Shown one piece after another: positions 1 through 7,300 of a stretch of 22,001 nucleotides of DNA. Each line of letters opens with the position of its first letter. Within the stretch, counting starts at the first letter, position 1. Under the pieces are notes generated by a model. The model saw nothing but the letters and a program-made list of their open reading frames with translations, searched no databases and was not told where the DNA came from. Source of the DNA: Pseudorhodobacter antarcticus (GTDB lineage: Bacteria > Pseudomonadota > Alphaproteobacteria > Rhodobacterales > Rhodobacteraceae); contig CAMDHB010000012.1 in assembly GCA_945897655.1 (NCBI GenBank), positions 1-22,001 of the forward strand, read 5' to 3'. Made by a program: the position numbers and the translations under genes.

Positions 1-2
1 GG

Positions 3-953
3 GCTGCATGGTTCTCAACTTCGGCCTTTGGACCGGAAGCCAAGGAAATCACCATCGCCTTGCAAGAAGGTGGCACGGCCTCTTGGGAAATCGCGGCGAT
101 GCAGGCGGCGAAGTTGGACGAGTACCACCTTATCAAGGTCGAGGTGCGGGGAGTGGCCGACAGCAAGGCGGGCCAGGTGGCGCTGCAGGCGGCCGAAGTT
201 GACGCGATCCTGTCAGATTTCGACTGGGTGTCGATCCAGCGCAATTTGGGCGCGGACTTCACCTTTGTGCCGCATTCGCTGGTGGTGGGCGGGTTGATGG
301 TCAATCCCGCGGGCCCGGTCAAATCCGTGGCCGATCTGGAGGGCCAGACGCTGGCCGTGGCGGGTGGGCCGGTCGACAAAAGCTATATCGTGCTGCAGGC
401 CTATTTCAACATGAAGACCGGCAAGACCCTGCCTGACCTGATTTCGGCCGAGTTTGGCGCACCGCCGCTGGTCAATGAAATGTTGGCGGGGGGTCAGGCG
501 CAGGCTGCGATGAACTTCTGGCACTTCAACGTCCGGGCCAAGCTGGCAGGGATGGAACAGGTGATCTCAGTCAAGGACATGCTGGCCGAACTGGGCGTGT
601 CCAAGCAGCCGCCGCTGTTGGGCTGGGTGTTCAGCGAAAAGGTCGCAAAGAAGAAGAAAGAGGAGTTCAAGCGTTTTCTGGACGCCTCTTTCGCCACCAA
701 GGACCTGTTGCTGACGGATGATGCCATCTGGGACAAGATCCGCCCATCGATGCGCGGAGCCGAGGAGGATGACGCCCTGTTCGTGGCCCTGCGGGATGCC
801 TACCGTGCCGGGATTGTGACCAGCTATGCTGAAGCGGATGTTCAGGCGGCGACCGAAACCTTTGCCCTGCTGGCCAAGTATGGTGGCGCCGACGCCATCG
901 GCGACAAACCGGATCTGGCAGAAGGAACGTTCTGGGCTGGCTATTCCAAGTAA
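3..953 (+). CDS. NitT/TauT-type ABC transporter periplasmic substrate-binding protein, 5' end cut by the window
   Basis: The frame is open from base 3 without a start codon, so the gene begins before the window. The first residues (AAWFSTSAFGPEAKEITIAL) look like the end of a signal peptide followed by the first beta strand of a type 2 periplasmic binding fold. Further on, a VKSVADLEGQTLAVAGG-like segment is typical of the NMT1/SsuA/TauA group, where the 'DLKGK' strand follows the ligand cleft. The protein would deliver its ligand in the periplasm to the permease that starts about 40 bp downstream. The ligand cannot be read from sequence; sulfonates, nitrate, pyrimidine precursors and others are handled by this family. 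Its neighbourhood, an ATPase of the quinoprotein-associated type and a PQQ dehydrogenase, suggests an alcohol-metabolism, metal or cofactor role, which is inference. A TTG at 60 also opens this frame, but it lies inside the mature domain. Confidence 0.85.
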   Translation, partial: AAWFSTSAFGPEAKEITIALQEGGTASWEIAAMQAAKLDEYHLIKVEVRGVADSKAGQVALQAAEVDAILSDFDWVSIQRNLGADFTFVPHSLVVGGLMVNPAGPVKSVADLEGQTLAVAGGPVDKSYIVLQAYFNMKTGKTLPDLISAEFGAPPLVNEMLAGGQAQAAMNFWHFNVRAKLAGMEQVISVKDMLAELGVSKQPPLLGWVFSEKVAKKKKEEFKRFLDASFATKDLLLTDDAIWDKIRPSMRGAEEDDALFVALRDAYRAGIVTSYAEADVQAATETFALLAKYGGADAIGDKPDLAEGTFWAGYSK

Positions 954-978
954 CGCCGAAAAGGTGCCATGAAGGTGC

Positions 979-984
979 AGGAGG
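979..984 (+). promoter_or_regulatory. Ribosome binding site deciding the permease start
   Basis: A perfect AGGAGG lies 8 nt before the ATG at 993. This favours 993 over the in-frame ATGs at 969 and 987; the one at 969 has only an AAAGG-like sequence in front of it. Confidence 0.6.
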
Positions 985-992
985 CGATGGGC

Positions 993-1754
993 ATGGCACC
1001 GCGCGGAAATGGCACAAGGCTGGAGTGGCTGTCGCTGCCGCTGCTGTTGTTGATCTGGCAGGTGGCGGCGATGGTCGCCGCCTCACGGTTTTTGCCGTCG
1101 CCATTGGTGGTGGCGGGCGAGATCGCCGATCTGGTGATCCGGGGCCACATGCTGGCCGACTTTGGCCAGACCCTGTCGCGCGCTGTGGCTGGCTTTGTGA
1201 TCGCCATGCTGCTGGGCGGGGTTCTGGGGTTCCTGCTGGGGCGGATCAACACGCTGGACCGGCTGTTTGGCCCTTGGGTGCTGGTGGGGTTGAACCTGCC
1301 GGCCATCGTAGTGGCGATCATATGCTATATCTGGCTGGGGTTAAGCGAGGTTGCGCTGATCCTGGCCGTGGTGATCAACAAGACGCCCTTGGTGACCACG
1401 ACGATCCGCGAAGGTGTGCGCAGTTTTCTGCCCGAATATGAGGAGATGGCCGCCGCCTTTCGCCTGCCGCTGCTGCGCCGGATCAGGCTGATCTATCTGC
1501 CGCAACTGATGCCTTTCGTGATGACCGCCGCCCGCACCGGCCTGTCGCTGATCTGGAAAATCGTGCTGGTGTTCGAGGTGTTGGGGTCCGATGGCGGGGT
1601 CGGGTTCCGCGTCAGCATCTTTTTCCAGTATTTCGATATGGCGGGGATATTGGCCTATACCTCGGTCTTTGTGGCGATGGTGATGGTCTTTGAACATGGC
1701 GTGTTGCGCCCGGTTGAAAGGAGGGTGGTCAGATGGCGCAGGGACCAGCCGTAA
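993..1754 (+). CDS. ABC transporter permease, NitT/TauT (SsuC/TauC-like) type
   Basis: This is an integral inner-membrane permease that would form the channel for the ligand brought by the upstream binding protein. From the ATG at 993 it has 253 residues, the usual size for SsuC/TauC proteins. Hydrophobic segments include LSLPLLLLIWQVAAMVAA near the N-terminus, a VAGFVIAMLLGGVLGFLLG pair, NLPAIVVAIICYIWLGL, and a C-terminal helix near FVAMVMVFEHGVL. The cytoplasmic coupling loop for the ATPase is visible as EEMAAAFRLPLLRRIRLIYLPQ, matching the EAA-loop pattern of this family (EAAxxxGAxxxxxxxxVxLP), with the usual G replaced by F. The end of the gene overlaps the next ATPase gene by 22 bp, so the two are translationally linked. 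An earlier ATG at 969 would add eight residues. Confidence 0.85.
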   Translation: MAPRGNGTRLEWLSLPLLLLIWQVAAMVAASRFLPSPLVVAGEIADLVIRGHMLADFGQTLSRAVAGFVIAMLLGGVLGFLLGRINTLDRLFGPWVLVGLNLPAIVVAIICYIWLGLSEVALILAVVINKTPLVTTTIREGVRSFLPEYEEMAAAFRLPLLRRIRLIYLPQLMPFVMTAARTGLSLIWKIVLVFEVLGSDGGVGFRVSIFFQYFDMAGILAYTSVFVAMVMVFEHGVLRPVERRVVRWRRDQP

Positions 1755-2440
1755 CCGTCAACCTGACCGGGATGCGCTTTTCCTCGGCAACGCCGCTGTT
1801 CGGCGCGCTGGATTTCAGCGTGGCTGCGGGTGAGGTGGTGGCGCTGATCGGGCCATCGGGCATTGGCAAGACCACGCTGCTGCGGATGATTGGCGGGGTG
1901 GAGCGGGGGTTTGAGGGGGCCATAACAGTGGGCGGCCAGCCTGCCCATCTGGCCCCGCCGTCGGGTTTTGTCTTTCAGGACGCGCGGCTGTTGCCGTGGC
2001 TGGATGCTGCCGCCAACCTGCGTGCGGTGCGGCCCGATCTGACCGATGCCCAGATTTCCGCCAGCCTGGACCGGGTTGGCCTGCCCGGACAGGAACGCGC
2101 CTTCCCGCGCCAGCTTTCGGGCGGCATGCAGCGGCGGTTGGGGCTGGCGCGGGCGCTGGCGGCTAATCCGGGGCTGTTGTTGCTGGACGAACCCTTTGTG
2201 TCCTTGGACCCCGCGATGGTGCGCGATTTGCGGGCCGTCTTTCACGCGGTGTTTCAGCAACAGAATCCAACCGTTGTGCTGGTATCGCACGACCCCGACG
2301 ACGCCGCCCATCTGGCTGACCGGGTGATCCTGCTGGCCGGTCGTCCGGCCACGATCATCAATTCATTCCCGCTGGGTCCGGCCGACCCAAAGCGCCGCCT
2401 CGGCGCCATTCTGGCCGCACAGAAGGAGCCTGGATCATGA
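1733..2440 (+). CDS. ABC transporter ATP-binding protein, NitT/TauT (SsuB/TauB-like) type
   Basis: This is the cytoplasmic nucleotide-binding subunit of the importer formed with the two upstream genes. All ABC ATPase motifs are present in 235 residues: Walker A GPSGIGKTT (about 40-48), Q-loop glutamine in FVFQDARLLPW (about 82), signature LSGGMQRR (128-135), Walker B LLLLDEP (148-154) and switch histidine in LVSHD (about 186). The DARLLPW stretch after the Q-loop is characteristic of SsuB/TauB importers. An AAAGGAGG sequence lies 8 nt before the ATG, inside the permease gene. The stop codon overlaps the next start as ATGA. Such ATPases are usually the last member of a three-gene importer, so the extra ATPase that follows is unusual. 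Confidence 0.88.
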   Translation: MAQGPAVTVNLTGMRFSSATPLFGALDFSVAAGEVVALIGPSGIGKTTLLRMIGGVERGFEGAITVGGQPAHLAPPSGFVFQDARLLPWLDAAANLRAVRPDLTDAQISASLDRVGLPGQERAFPRQLSGGMQRRLGLARALAANPGLLLLDEPFVSLDPAMVRDLRAVFHAVFQQQNPTVVLVSHDPDDAAHLADRVILLAGRPATIINSFPLGPADPKRRLGAILAAQKEPGS

Positions 2441-3189
2441 CGCTACCCCCCTCCATTCTGACCATCGAAGGTGTGACGAAATCCTATGGCACGCATGAGG
2501 CTTTGCGCGGGGTTGATCTGCACATCGGCCCGGGCGAGTTGGTGGGGCTGCTTGGCCCCAACGGTGCGGGCAAGTCTACGCTGTTTCAGATCTGCTCGGG
2601 TCTGTTCGCGGCGGACAGTGGCAAGGTGGAACTGTTCGGAATGACTTATCGCCAGAACCCCAGTGCGATCCTGTCGCAATTGGGCGTGGTGTTTCAGTCA
2701 CGCTCGCTGGATCTGGATATGTCTGTGAAGGCCAATCTGAAATTCCACGGCGGCATGTTCGGCTATTTCGGCCGGGCCCTGCGCCTGCGGATCGAAGGCG
2801 TGGCCGAGATGATGGACATTGGCGACCTGATGGACCGCCCGGTGCGCAAACTGTCTGGCGGCAATCAGCGCCGGATCGAGATTGCCCGCGCCCTGCTGTC
2901 GCAACCCAAACTGCTGCTGCTGGACGAGCCTTCCGCCGGGCTGGATGCGACGGCACGGCTGGCCCTGGTGCAAAACCTGCGCAATATCGTCAAGTCGCAG
3001 GGTATGTCCATTCTGTGGGCCACCCATCTTGTGGACGAGGTGGCCGAAGCTGACCGGATCGTGCTGCTGATGCGTGGCAAGATCACCAACGAAGGCACGC
3101 CCGCCGCGCTGATCGCCCAAAGCGGTGCCGCCGATCTGACCGGGGCCTATGTGGCCCTGACCGGGGTAAGGCCGTCAGCGGCGGCCTGA
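2437..3189 (+). CDS. ABC transporter ATP-binding protein, PQQ-dehydrogenase-associated type (LutE/PedA-like)
   Basis: This second ATPase differs from the one before it: 250 residues, Walker A GPNGAGKST (40-48), signature LSGGNQRR (139-146), Walker B LLLLDEP (159-165) and an ATHLVDE switch-histidine segment (H197). The 'LDLDMSV' after the Q-loop and 'ILWATHLVDE' are what I recall of the family accompanying PQQ-dependent alcohol dehydrogenases, which includes LutE of Methylobacterium lanthanide uptake and PedA of Pseudomonas putida. Those ATPases normally pair with an ABC-2-type permease. None is seen here, since the next gene converges from the other strand only 5 bp away. The partner may lie upstream of the window, or this subunit may serve the NitT/TauT permease. 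The ATGA overlap with the previous gene shows coupled translation. ATPase identity is certain; the subfamily is a good guess. Confidence 0.82.
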   Translation: MTLPPSILTIEGVTKSYGTHEALRGVDLHIGPGELVGLLGPNGAGKSTLFQICSGLFAADSGKVELFGMTYRQNPSAILSQLGVVFQSRSLDLDMSVKANLKFHGGMFGYFGRALRLRIEGVAEMMDIGDLMDRPVRKLSGGNQRRIEIARALLSQPKLLLLDEPSAGLDATARLALVQNLRNIVKSQGMSILWATHLVDEVAEADRIVLLMRGKITNEGTPAALIAQSGAADLTGAYVALTGVRPSAAA

Positions 3190-3194
3190 CCGAT

Positions 3195-3782
3195 TCAATC
3201 CTTGCTGGGGGTGATCGGTGCTGCCACTTCGCCAAACGTCAGCATTTCGGGGTCAAAGTCGAAGTAGCGCTCTCCCACCTCGCCGCTGTTCGGACCGGCG
3301 CGGCGGGTCCCTTCCTTGACCTCCTTTGCCAACGCCTCGGCGGTTTCGCTGATCTCTTCGGCGGGCTCATCGCTGATGGTGCCGGAAACCTCTTCGCCTT
3401 CCTTGATCTTGCCCATCGCCACCTCGACCTTTTTCACAAGGTCCGGGTCATAGGCCAGCGCATAGGCGCGCGGCATGCCGGAAGGGAAGTTCATCTCGTC
3501 CAACTCCTCCAGCCACATGAAGACATGGCCCTTTTCCTTCATCAGCGGATTGGGCTCCACCACGCGGGCCCAGTGCAGTTTGAAATGGGCGGGCGGTTCG
3601 CTGTCGGTGGGCAGACCGCGCAACTCGCCTATGGCCTGATAGGTCCACAGGATCATGCCGCAGGTCGCAACGGTCGCCAGCCCCTTGAGGAAAAACGGCA
3701 GACGCGTGGCCAGCAGCAACAGCACCAACAGCGCAGCCACCAGCGCATAGGCGCCGGACATCAGCAGAATCGTGACGGTCAT
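3195..3782 (-). CDS. Unrecognised membrane protein with two N-terminal helices, partner of the ExbB/TolQ-like channel
   Basis: I do not recognise a family. The 195-residue protein has two hydrophobic helices at the N-terminus (about 3-25, rich in A/L/V, and 30-50, FFLKGLATVATCGMILWTYQ), with no charged residue in the first. A soluble tail of about 145 residues follows. The tail contains an acidic, predicted helical stretch (about 115-160: KIKEGEEVSGTISDEPAEEI...) and ends in TPSKD. Its ATG overlaps the stop of the preceding gene as ATGA, so it is almost certainly made together with that protein and the channel subunit before it. The neighbours suggest a component of an ion-driven membrane complex; this is inference from position only. 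It converges with the ABC ATPase gene, leaving 5 bp between the two stops. Confidence 0.75.
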   Translation of the reverse strand: MTVTILLMSGAYALVAALLVLLLLATRLPFFLKGLATVATCGMILWTYQAIGELRGLPTDSEPPAHFKLHWARVVEPNPLMKEKGHVFMWLEELDEMNFPSGMPRAYALAYDPDLVKKVEVAMGKIKEGEEVSGTISDEPAEEISETAEALAKEVKEGTRRAGPNSGEVGERYFDFDPEMLTFGEVAAPITPSKD

Positions 3783-4432
3783 TTGACCACCTCTCCGGTC
3801 TGGGCATCAATGACGGGGGTGGCCTTGGCCGGCGCATCGTTGCGGGTCAGCACGACCAGATCGCGGGGCAGGTTGTTCACATCCTTGACCTCGGGTCCCT
3901 CCAGCGTAAAGCGCACGGCCGTCTGTTCATCGCCGGTGCCCGACAGGTTGATCGTGTCGTAGAAGACCAGCGTGACCTTGGGGTTCAGCTTTTCCACCTT
4001 GACCTGCACGGGCAGGGTGCCGCCGTTGGCGATGTAATGCACGATGTTGACCGTGTATTCCCCGTCGCTCAGCCCCCGGAACGAGATGATTTCCTGATTG
4101 AGCGGGTTTTCAATCGTCTTGCCGTTCAACTCGATCACATCGCGGAACATGCCCCGGTCATCACGGTCCAGATGCATCAGCCCGGCTTCGCGGCGGTGGT
4201 ACCACACGATATTGCCCGCAGGATCCGCCACATAGGTGTCCACATCATCGGGGCTGCCGTCGGGCCAGGTGACGGTGATCATCATCTCGGCCTTGGGGTC
4301 AACCTTGCCGCTTTCAGCCACGGGGTTGATCATGGCGAAAGAGACAAAGAACATGAAGGTGATGGCCTTCAATGAGTTGAACAGAAGGGCCGAAAATATC
4401 TCGAAATCCGGTTCCGGTTCGTCTTCAAACAT
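3779..4432 (-). CDS. Single-helix membrane-anchored periplasmic protein, ExbD-like in topology only
   Basis: The 217-residue protein has a short acidic N-terminus (FEDEPEPDFEIF), one transmembrane helix (about 14-36) and a long domain that should face the periplasm. The layout (short inside tail, one helix, periplasmic domain) and the position right after a MotA/TolQ/ExbB-type gene are those of ExbD/TolR. The domain itself does not resemble ExbD: it begins with MITVTWPDGSPDDVDTYVADPAG, a beta-sandwich-like pattern seen in DUF2135/YfaP-type and bacterial pre-peptidase-like domains. Acidic residues D9 and E11 lie just before the helix rather than within it, where ExbD has its proton-carrying Asp. 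The gene overlaps the channel gene by 8 bp and the next gene by 4 bp. Function is unknown; a non-canonical partner of the channel is the simplest reading. Confidence 0.75.
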   Translation of the reverse strand: MFEDEPEPDFEIFSALLFNSLKAITFMFFVSFAMINPVAESGKVDPKAEMMITVTWPDGSPDDVDTYVADPAGNIVWYHRREAGLMHLDRDDRGMFRDVIELNGKTIENPLNQEIISFRGLSDGEYTVNIVHYIANGGTLPVQVKVEKLNPKVTLVFYDTINLSGTGDEQTAVRFTLEGPEVKDVNNLPRDLVVLTRNDAPAKATPVIDAQTGEVVK

Positions 4433-5201
4433 CGCTGGCTGCCTGGTCTTGCGACCGCAGACGCGGGGCTAGCTGCGTTTCGGTCATCTTTACGACCAGT
4501 TGGGTGATGTCGGTCATCACCGCCTCGGCCTGATTGTAGAACAGGCGCAACAGGATGCCGCCAACCAGACCGGCGATGGTGGTCAACAAGGAAACGGCCA
4601 TGCCGCCGATCATGCGCTGCAGGGCGGCGCGCAGGGTGTCCACGTCAAAATTCTTCATGTCGCCCATGGAATTCAGCATCATCACAAAGCCGATCATGGT
4701 GCCCAGCATGCCCAGCTTGTACAAAAGGTCAGCGCCATAGATGCCCACCTTGGTGCGACGCCGCAGCGAGGCGCCAAAGCTTTGCAGCAGCAGTTGCCGG
4801 TCACCATCAGGTTCGCGCAGCGATTTGGTCAGACTGCGCAGGAACTCTGACACCAGCCCCTCGTCCGTCAGCTTGCCTGCCAGAACGTCAATCTGGCCAT
4901 TGGTCACCTGCAACGGGCCGGTGCTTTGCCGCAGGGTGCGGTCAGCGGTCAGGACCTGCCGGTATTCGCGCGCCATCCACAGGATGATCCAAAGGCTGTG
5001 CACGGAAAATCCCAGGAACAAGGCTGCAATCAGCATCGATATGCGGCTGGTATCGGCGCTGAACAGGTATTGCAGCAGGCCATAATCCCACAGGATGACC
5101 GCACTCAGGCACATCAGGGCCGCCAGAATAAACCAGCGCAGAACCGCGTCATAGGCGCTGTCTTGCAGTGTGCCGCCAAAGACGCGAGCAAGTGAAGTCA
5201 T
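4425..5201 (-). CDS. MotA/TolQ/ExbB-family proton channel protein
   Basis: This inner-membrane channel subunit would use the proton (or sodium) gradient to drive a partner protein. From the ATG at 5201, preceded by GGAAGG, it has 258 residues. Helices are visible at about 23-45, 55-77, 155-178 and 195-222. The two C-terminal helices carry the family signatures: LGMLGTMIGFVMML (like LGLLGTVxGM) and GGMAVSLLTTIAGLVGGILL (like ALxxTxxGLxxAI). A cytoplasmic loop of about 75 residues separates helices 2 and 3, as in MotA/ExbB. The expected ExbD/TolR partner is not present in recognisable form; the next gene has similar topology but a different periplasmic domain. No TonB, Pal or flagellar gene is nearby, so neither TonB energisation nor motility can be assigned. 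Confidence 0.82.
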   Translation of the reverse strand: MTSLARVFGGTLQDSAYDAVLRWFILAALMCLSAVILWDYGLLQYLFSADTSRISMLIAALFLGFSVHSLWIILWMAREYRQVLTADRTLRQSTGPLQVTNGQIDVLAGKLTDEGLVSEFLRSLTKSLREPDGDRQLLLQSFGASLRRRTKVGIYGADLLYKLGMLGTMIGFVMMLNSMGDMKNFDVDTLRAALQRMIGGMAVSLLTTIAGLVGGILLRLFYNQAEAVMTDITQLVVKMTETQLAPRLRSQDQAASDV

Positions 5202-5233
5202 TGCAGTATCATCCTTCCTGTCATTTCCGTGCC

Positions 5234-5767
5234 TTACCTGAAGCCGCCGGGGGTGTTTGCGCGCCGCCAGATCCAGGGTTCCATGAACTCGGCGCCGGGC
5301 TGCCACAGGCCCACGCCGGCGGTAATCGCCTCGATCTGCTGGGGTTCGTAATCGGTGGTCTGTTCGCTGAAGGCCAATGCCATCCCGCGCAGGACCATCT
5401 CGGCGTTCAGATCCTCATCGCCATAGGTGCACACACCGTGACGTCGGCCAAACGGATCAGCCTCGCCCGTCAGAACGCATTGCACATCACCGCGGCTGGA
5501 CAGCGCCTCCAACGTGCGTTTGGCGACGTCATAGCAACCCCATTCCTTGCCATCCAGATGGCAGGGCTGCGGACGTTCGGGCGCATCCAGGCCCCACAGG
5601 ATGACCCTTTGGCCCGCAACGATCAGGATATCGGCGTCAATCACCCGGGCTGGACCGCTGATGATATCTTGTGCCTGCACCCCAAGGGTCATCAACATTG
5701 ATAATCCCAATGCGCCACAAAGGTTCCGGCAAGCCTTGGTTGCGGTATCACGGATTCGGGGGTGCAT
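5234..5767 (-). CDS. Secreted thermonuclease (SNase)-like protein
   Basis: This is a predicted periplasmic or secreted protein of 177 residues with the staphylococcal-nuclease fold. A signal peptide is visible (hydrophobic LCGALGLSMLMTLGVQAQ, cleavage near residue 33). The core motif RVIDADILIVAGQRVILWGLDAPE matches the family pattern V-I-D-G-D-T...RI-L-x-G-I-D-A-P-E. Residues equivalent to catalytic Arg and Glu are present (R54, E64), and a second Arg lies in DPFGRRHG (about R108), so the site may be intact. The usual G in VIDGD is A here. Cysteines at about 69, 78, 97 and 113 fit a disulphide-stabilised exported protein. The stop is 32 bp before the channel gene on the same strand, so it may head that operon. 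The start lies 34 bp from the divergent pentapeptide gene. Nuclease activity is inferred from family. Confidence 0.8.
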   Translation of the reverse strand: MHPRIRDTATKACRNLCGALGLSMLMTLGVQAQDIISGPARVIDADILIVAGQRVILWGLDAPERPQPCHLDGKEWGCYDVAKRTLEALSSRGDVQCVLTGEADPFGRRHGVCTYGDEDLNAEMVLRGMALAFSEQTTDYEPQQIEAITAGVGLWQPGAEFMEPWIWRRANTPGGFR

Positions 5768-5801
5768 GGGCAGCCTCTTTTTGGGCAGGAGTCATCGGGT
5801 C

Positions 5802-6560
5802 ATGTGGGCAAAGCGGGTTGCGGCGGCGGTGGTTGGGGGTCTGCTGGCGCTGCCAGTCTGGGCCACCCCGGCCGAAGATCTGATTGCAGGCCTGCGCAAG
5901 GAATGCCGGGGCTGCGATCTGACGGGGGTTTCCTTCAAGAAGGCCAATCTGGAAGGGGTCGATCTGACCGGGGCGATCCTGACTGATGCCAGCTTTCACC
6001 GCGCCAATCTGCGCGGCGCCATTCTGGACGATGTCAGCGCCATCGGGGCGAATTTCAATCTGGTCGACGCGACCAAGACCAGTTTCAAGGGCGCGGACCT
6101 GAGCCGCACCCTGATGTACGGCGCGCAACTGTCCGGCGCGGATTTCAGCAAGGCCAATCTGACCGAGGCGCGGATGCAGACCGCACGGCTGACCTCGGCC
6201 ATTCTGGTGGGGGCGGTGCTGGACCGTGTGGTGGCGCGCGATGCCGTGGCCAACAATGCCGATTTCAGCGGCGTCTCCATGCTGCAGACCAACCTGACCG
6301 GTGCCAGCCTGGGGCGCAGCCTGTTTGATGGTGCCACAATCGCCTATGCTGGTTTCGTCAACGCCGAGATCAGCCGTGCCAGCTTTGTTGGGGCCAAGAT
6401 ATCCGTGACCGACTTTTACGGGTCCGATCTGAGGCGCGCGAATGTTGCGGGGGCGGTGCTGACCGGCAACCGTTTTGAAACTGCCGCCTTGACTGACGTC
6501 AACTTGGACGAAGCCCAGATGCGCGGCAACTTCATGGCCGATGGCAGGTTGCAAGAATAG
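5802..6560 (+). CDS. Secreted pentapeptide-repeat protein
   Basis: From the ATG at 5802 (AGGAG 10 nt upstream) the protein has 252 residues. Residues 1-21 form a signal peptide (AAAVVGGLLALPVWA), so it should be periplasmic. From about residue 38 to 245 nearly every fifth residue follows the A(D/N)LxX rule (for example GADLS, KANLT, GADFS, GASLG, RANVA). That is about 40 pentapeptides, or roughly ten coils of a right-handed quadrilateral beta-helix. Two cysteines (ECRGC, about 35-38) cap the N-terminal end. Known pentapeptide proteins include Qnr/MfpA DNA mimics, but those are cytoplasmic; exported ones have no defined role. It is divergent from the SNase-like gene and convergent with the next gene, the stops being 2 bp apart. 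Confidence 0.85.
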   Translation: MWAKRVAAAVVGGLLALPVWATPAEDLIAGLRKECRGCDLTGVSFKKANLEGVDLTGAILTDASFHRANLRGAILDDVSAIGANFNLVDATKTSFKGADLSRTLMYGAQLSGADFSKANLTEARMQTARLTSAILVGAVLDRVVARDAVANNADFSGVSMLQTNLTGASLGRSLFDGATIAYAGFVNAEISRASFVGAKISVTDFYGSDLRRANVAGAVLTGNRFETAALTDVNLDEAQMRGNFMADGRLQE

Positions 6561-6562
6561 GG

Positions 6563-7300
6563 TCATGGCAGGACCGTCGGCGAATAGGGGGCCAGAACCT
6601 GTTCAAACCGGGTCTGGCTTTCGAAATAGCCGGTGTTGACGGTCTGGGTTTCCAGATTGATCGCGCGCTGACCCTTTTTGCGCAGATAGCTGGCTTCGAT
6701 GGCTATCCGCAGCGCGCCATCCCCCGATGTACCCTCGCAAAGCTCGTGGATGAACTGGGTGCCCACGGGTTGTTCGCCGTCGCGCATCGGAAGATCGACA
6801 CAGTCCATCCCCCAATCGCTGTAGCGCGCCTTGAAGTTGCGCATCAGCGTGACCGCCGTGCGCCGTTCACGGTCGCTGATGCGGTTGTCGGTGACAATGC
6901 GGATGCCCTGCACCAGACCAGCCGGATCGACCAGCACGGCCACGATCACCGGATGGGCAAAGATCGAAGTGCCGCCCTGCAGGAACCGGTATTCGGATTC
7001 CATCGCCTTGGCGATGTAATCCTGTTCGTCGTCATAGAAGAAGGTCACCTCATGCAACCCGCTTTCCTCGGCCGGGCAGGTGGCAAAATCCTCGAACAAG
7101 GTCAGGCTTTGCGCAGGTGGGCCACCGTTCGTGCCACAGGCAAGCTCGCTGACCTGGGCCTCAAGAATTTGAGATACAGGTTCGCCAAGGACGACATCCC
7201 AGATGGAATACTCCGGCTCGATCTTTTCCTGGGCCACAGCGCCCAGCGCCAGCGGCCCCCAGATTGCGGCCGCAAGGCCAAACGCCCTTAACGCTGTCAT
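6563..7300 (-). CDS. Unrecognised exported four-cysteine protein, third gene of the quinoprotein dehydrogenase unit
   Basis: I do not recognise a family. From the ATG at 7300, whose ATGA overlaps the stop of the cytochrome gene, it has 245 residues with a signal peptide (ALRAFGLAAAIWGPLALGAVAQ). The mature part has four cysteines (about 55, 75, 167, 188), which could form two disulphides, and no CXXCH haem motif. Segments such as HPVIVAVLVDPAGLVQGIRIVTDNR suggest alternating beta strands. Its place directly after the dehydrogenase and cytochrome is where mxaJ/xoxJ occurs in methanol dehydrogenase clusters. It does not read like those solute-binding-fold proteins, and I do not assign it to them. 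A periplasmic accessory role for the dehydrogenase or cytochrome is inferred from position. Starts further upstream are unlikely because they would lie within the cytochrome gene. Confidence 0.75.
   Translation of the reverse strand: MTALRAFGLAAAIWGPLALGAVAQEKIEPEYSIWDVVLGEPVSQILEAQVSELACGTNGGPPAQSLTLFEDFATCPAEESGLHEVTFFYDDEQDYIAKAMESEYRFLQGGTSIFAHPVIVAVLVDPAGLVQGIRIVTDNRISDRERRTAVTLMRNFKARYSDWGMDCVDLPMRDGEQPVGTQFIHELCEGTSGDGALRIAIEASYLRKKGQRAINLETQTVNTGYFESQTRFEQVLAPYSPTVLP

Noticed and set aside
3169..3187. AGGCCG/CGGCCT inverted repeat at the end of the second ATPase gene as a terminator
   Set aside because: It is only six base pairs, inside coding sequence, in GC-rich DNA and without a T-run, so too weak to call.
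3195..5201. Zorya-type anti-phage system because of the MotA/ExbB-like channel
   Set aside because: There is no ZorB-like peptidoglycan-binding partner, no long cytoplasmic tail on the channel protein and no helicase or nuclease of the ZorC/D/E kind.
5802..6560. Qnr/MfpA-type quinolone protection protein
   Set aside because: A signal peptide sends it out of the cytoplasm, and the cysteine cap is not a Qnr feature.
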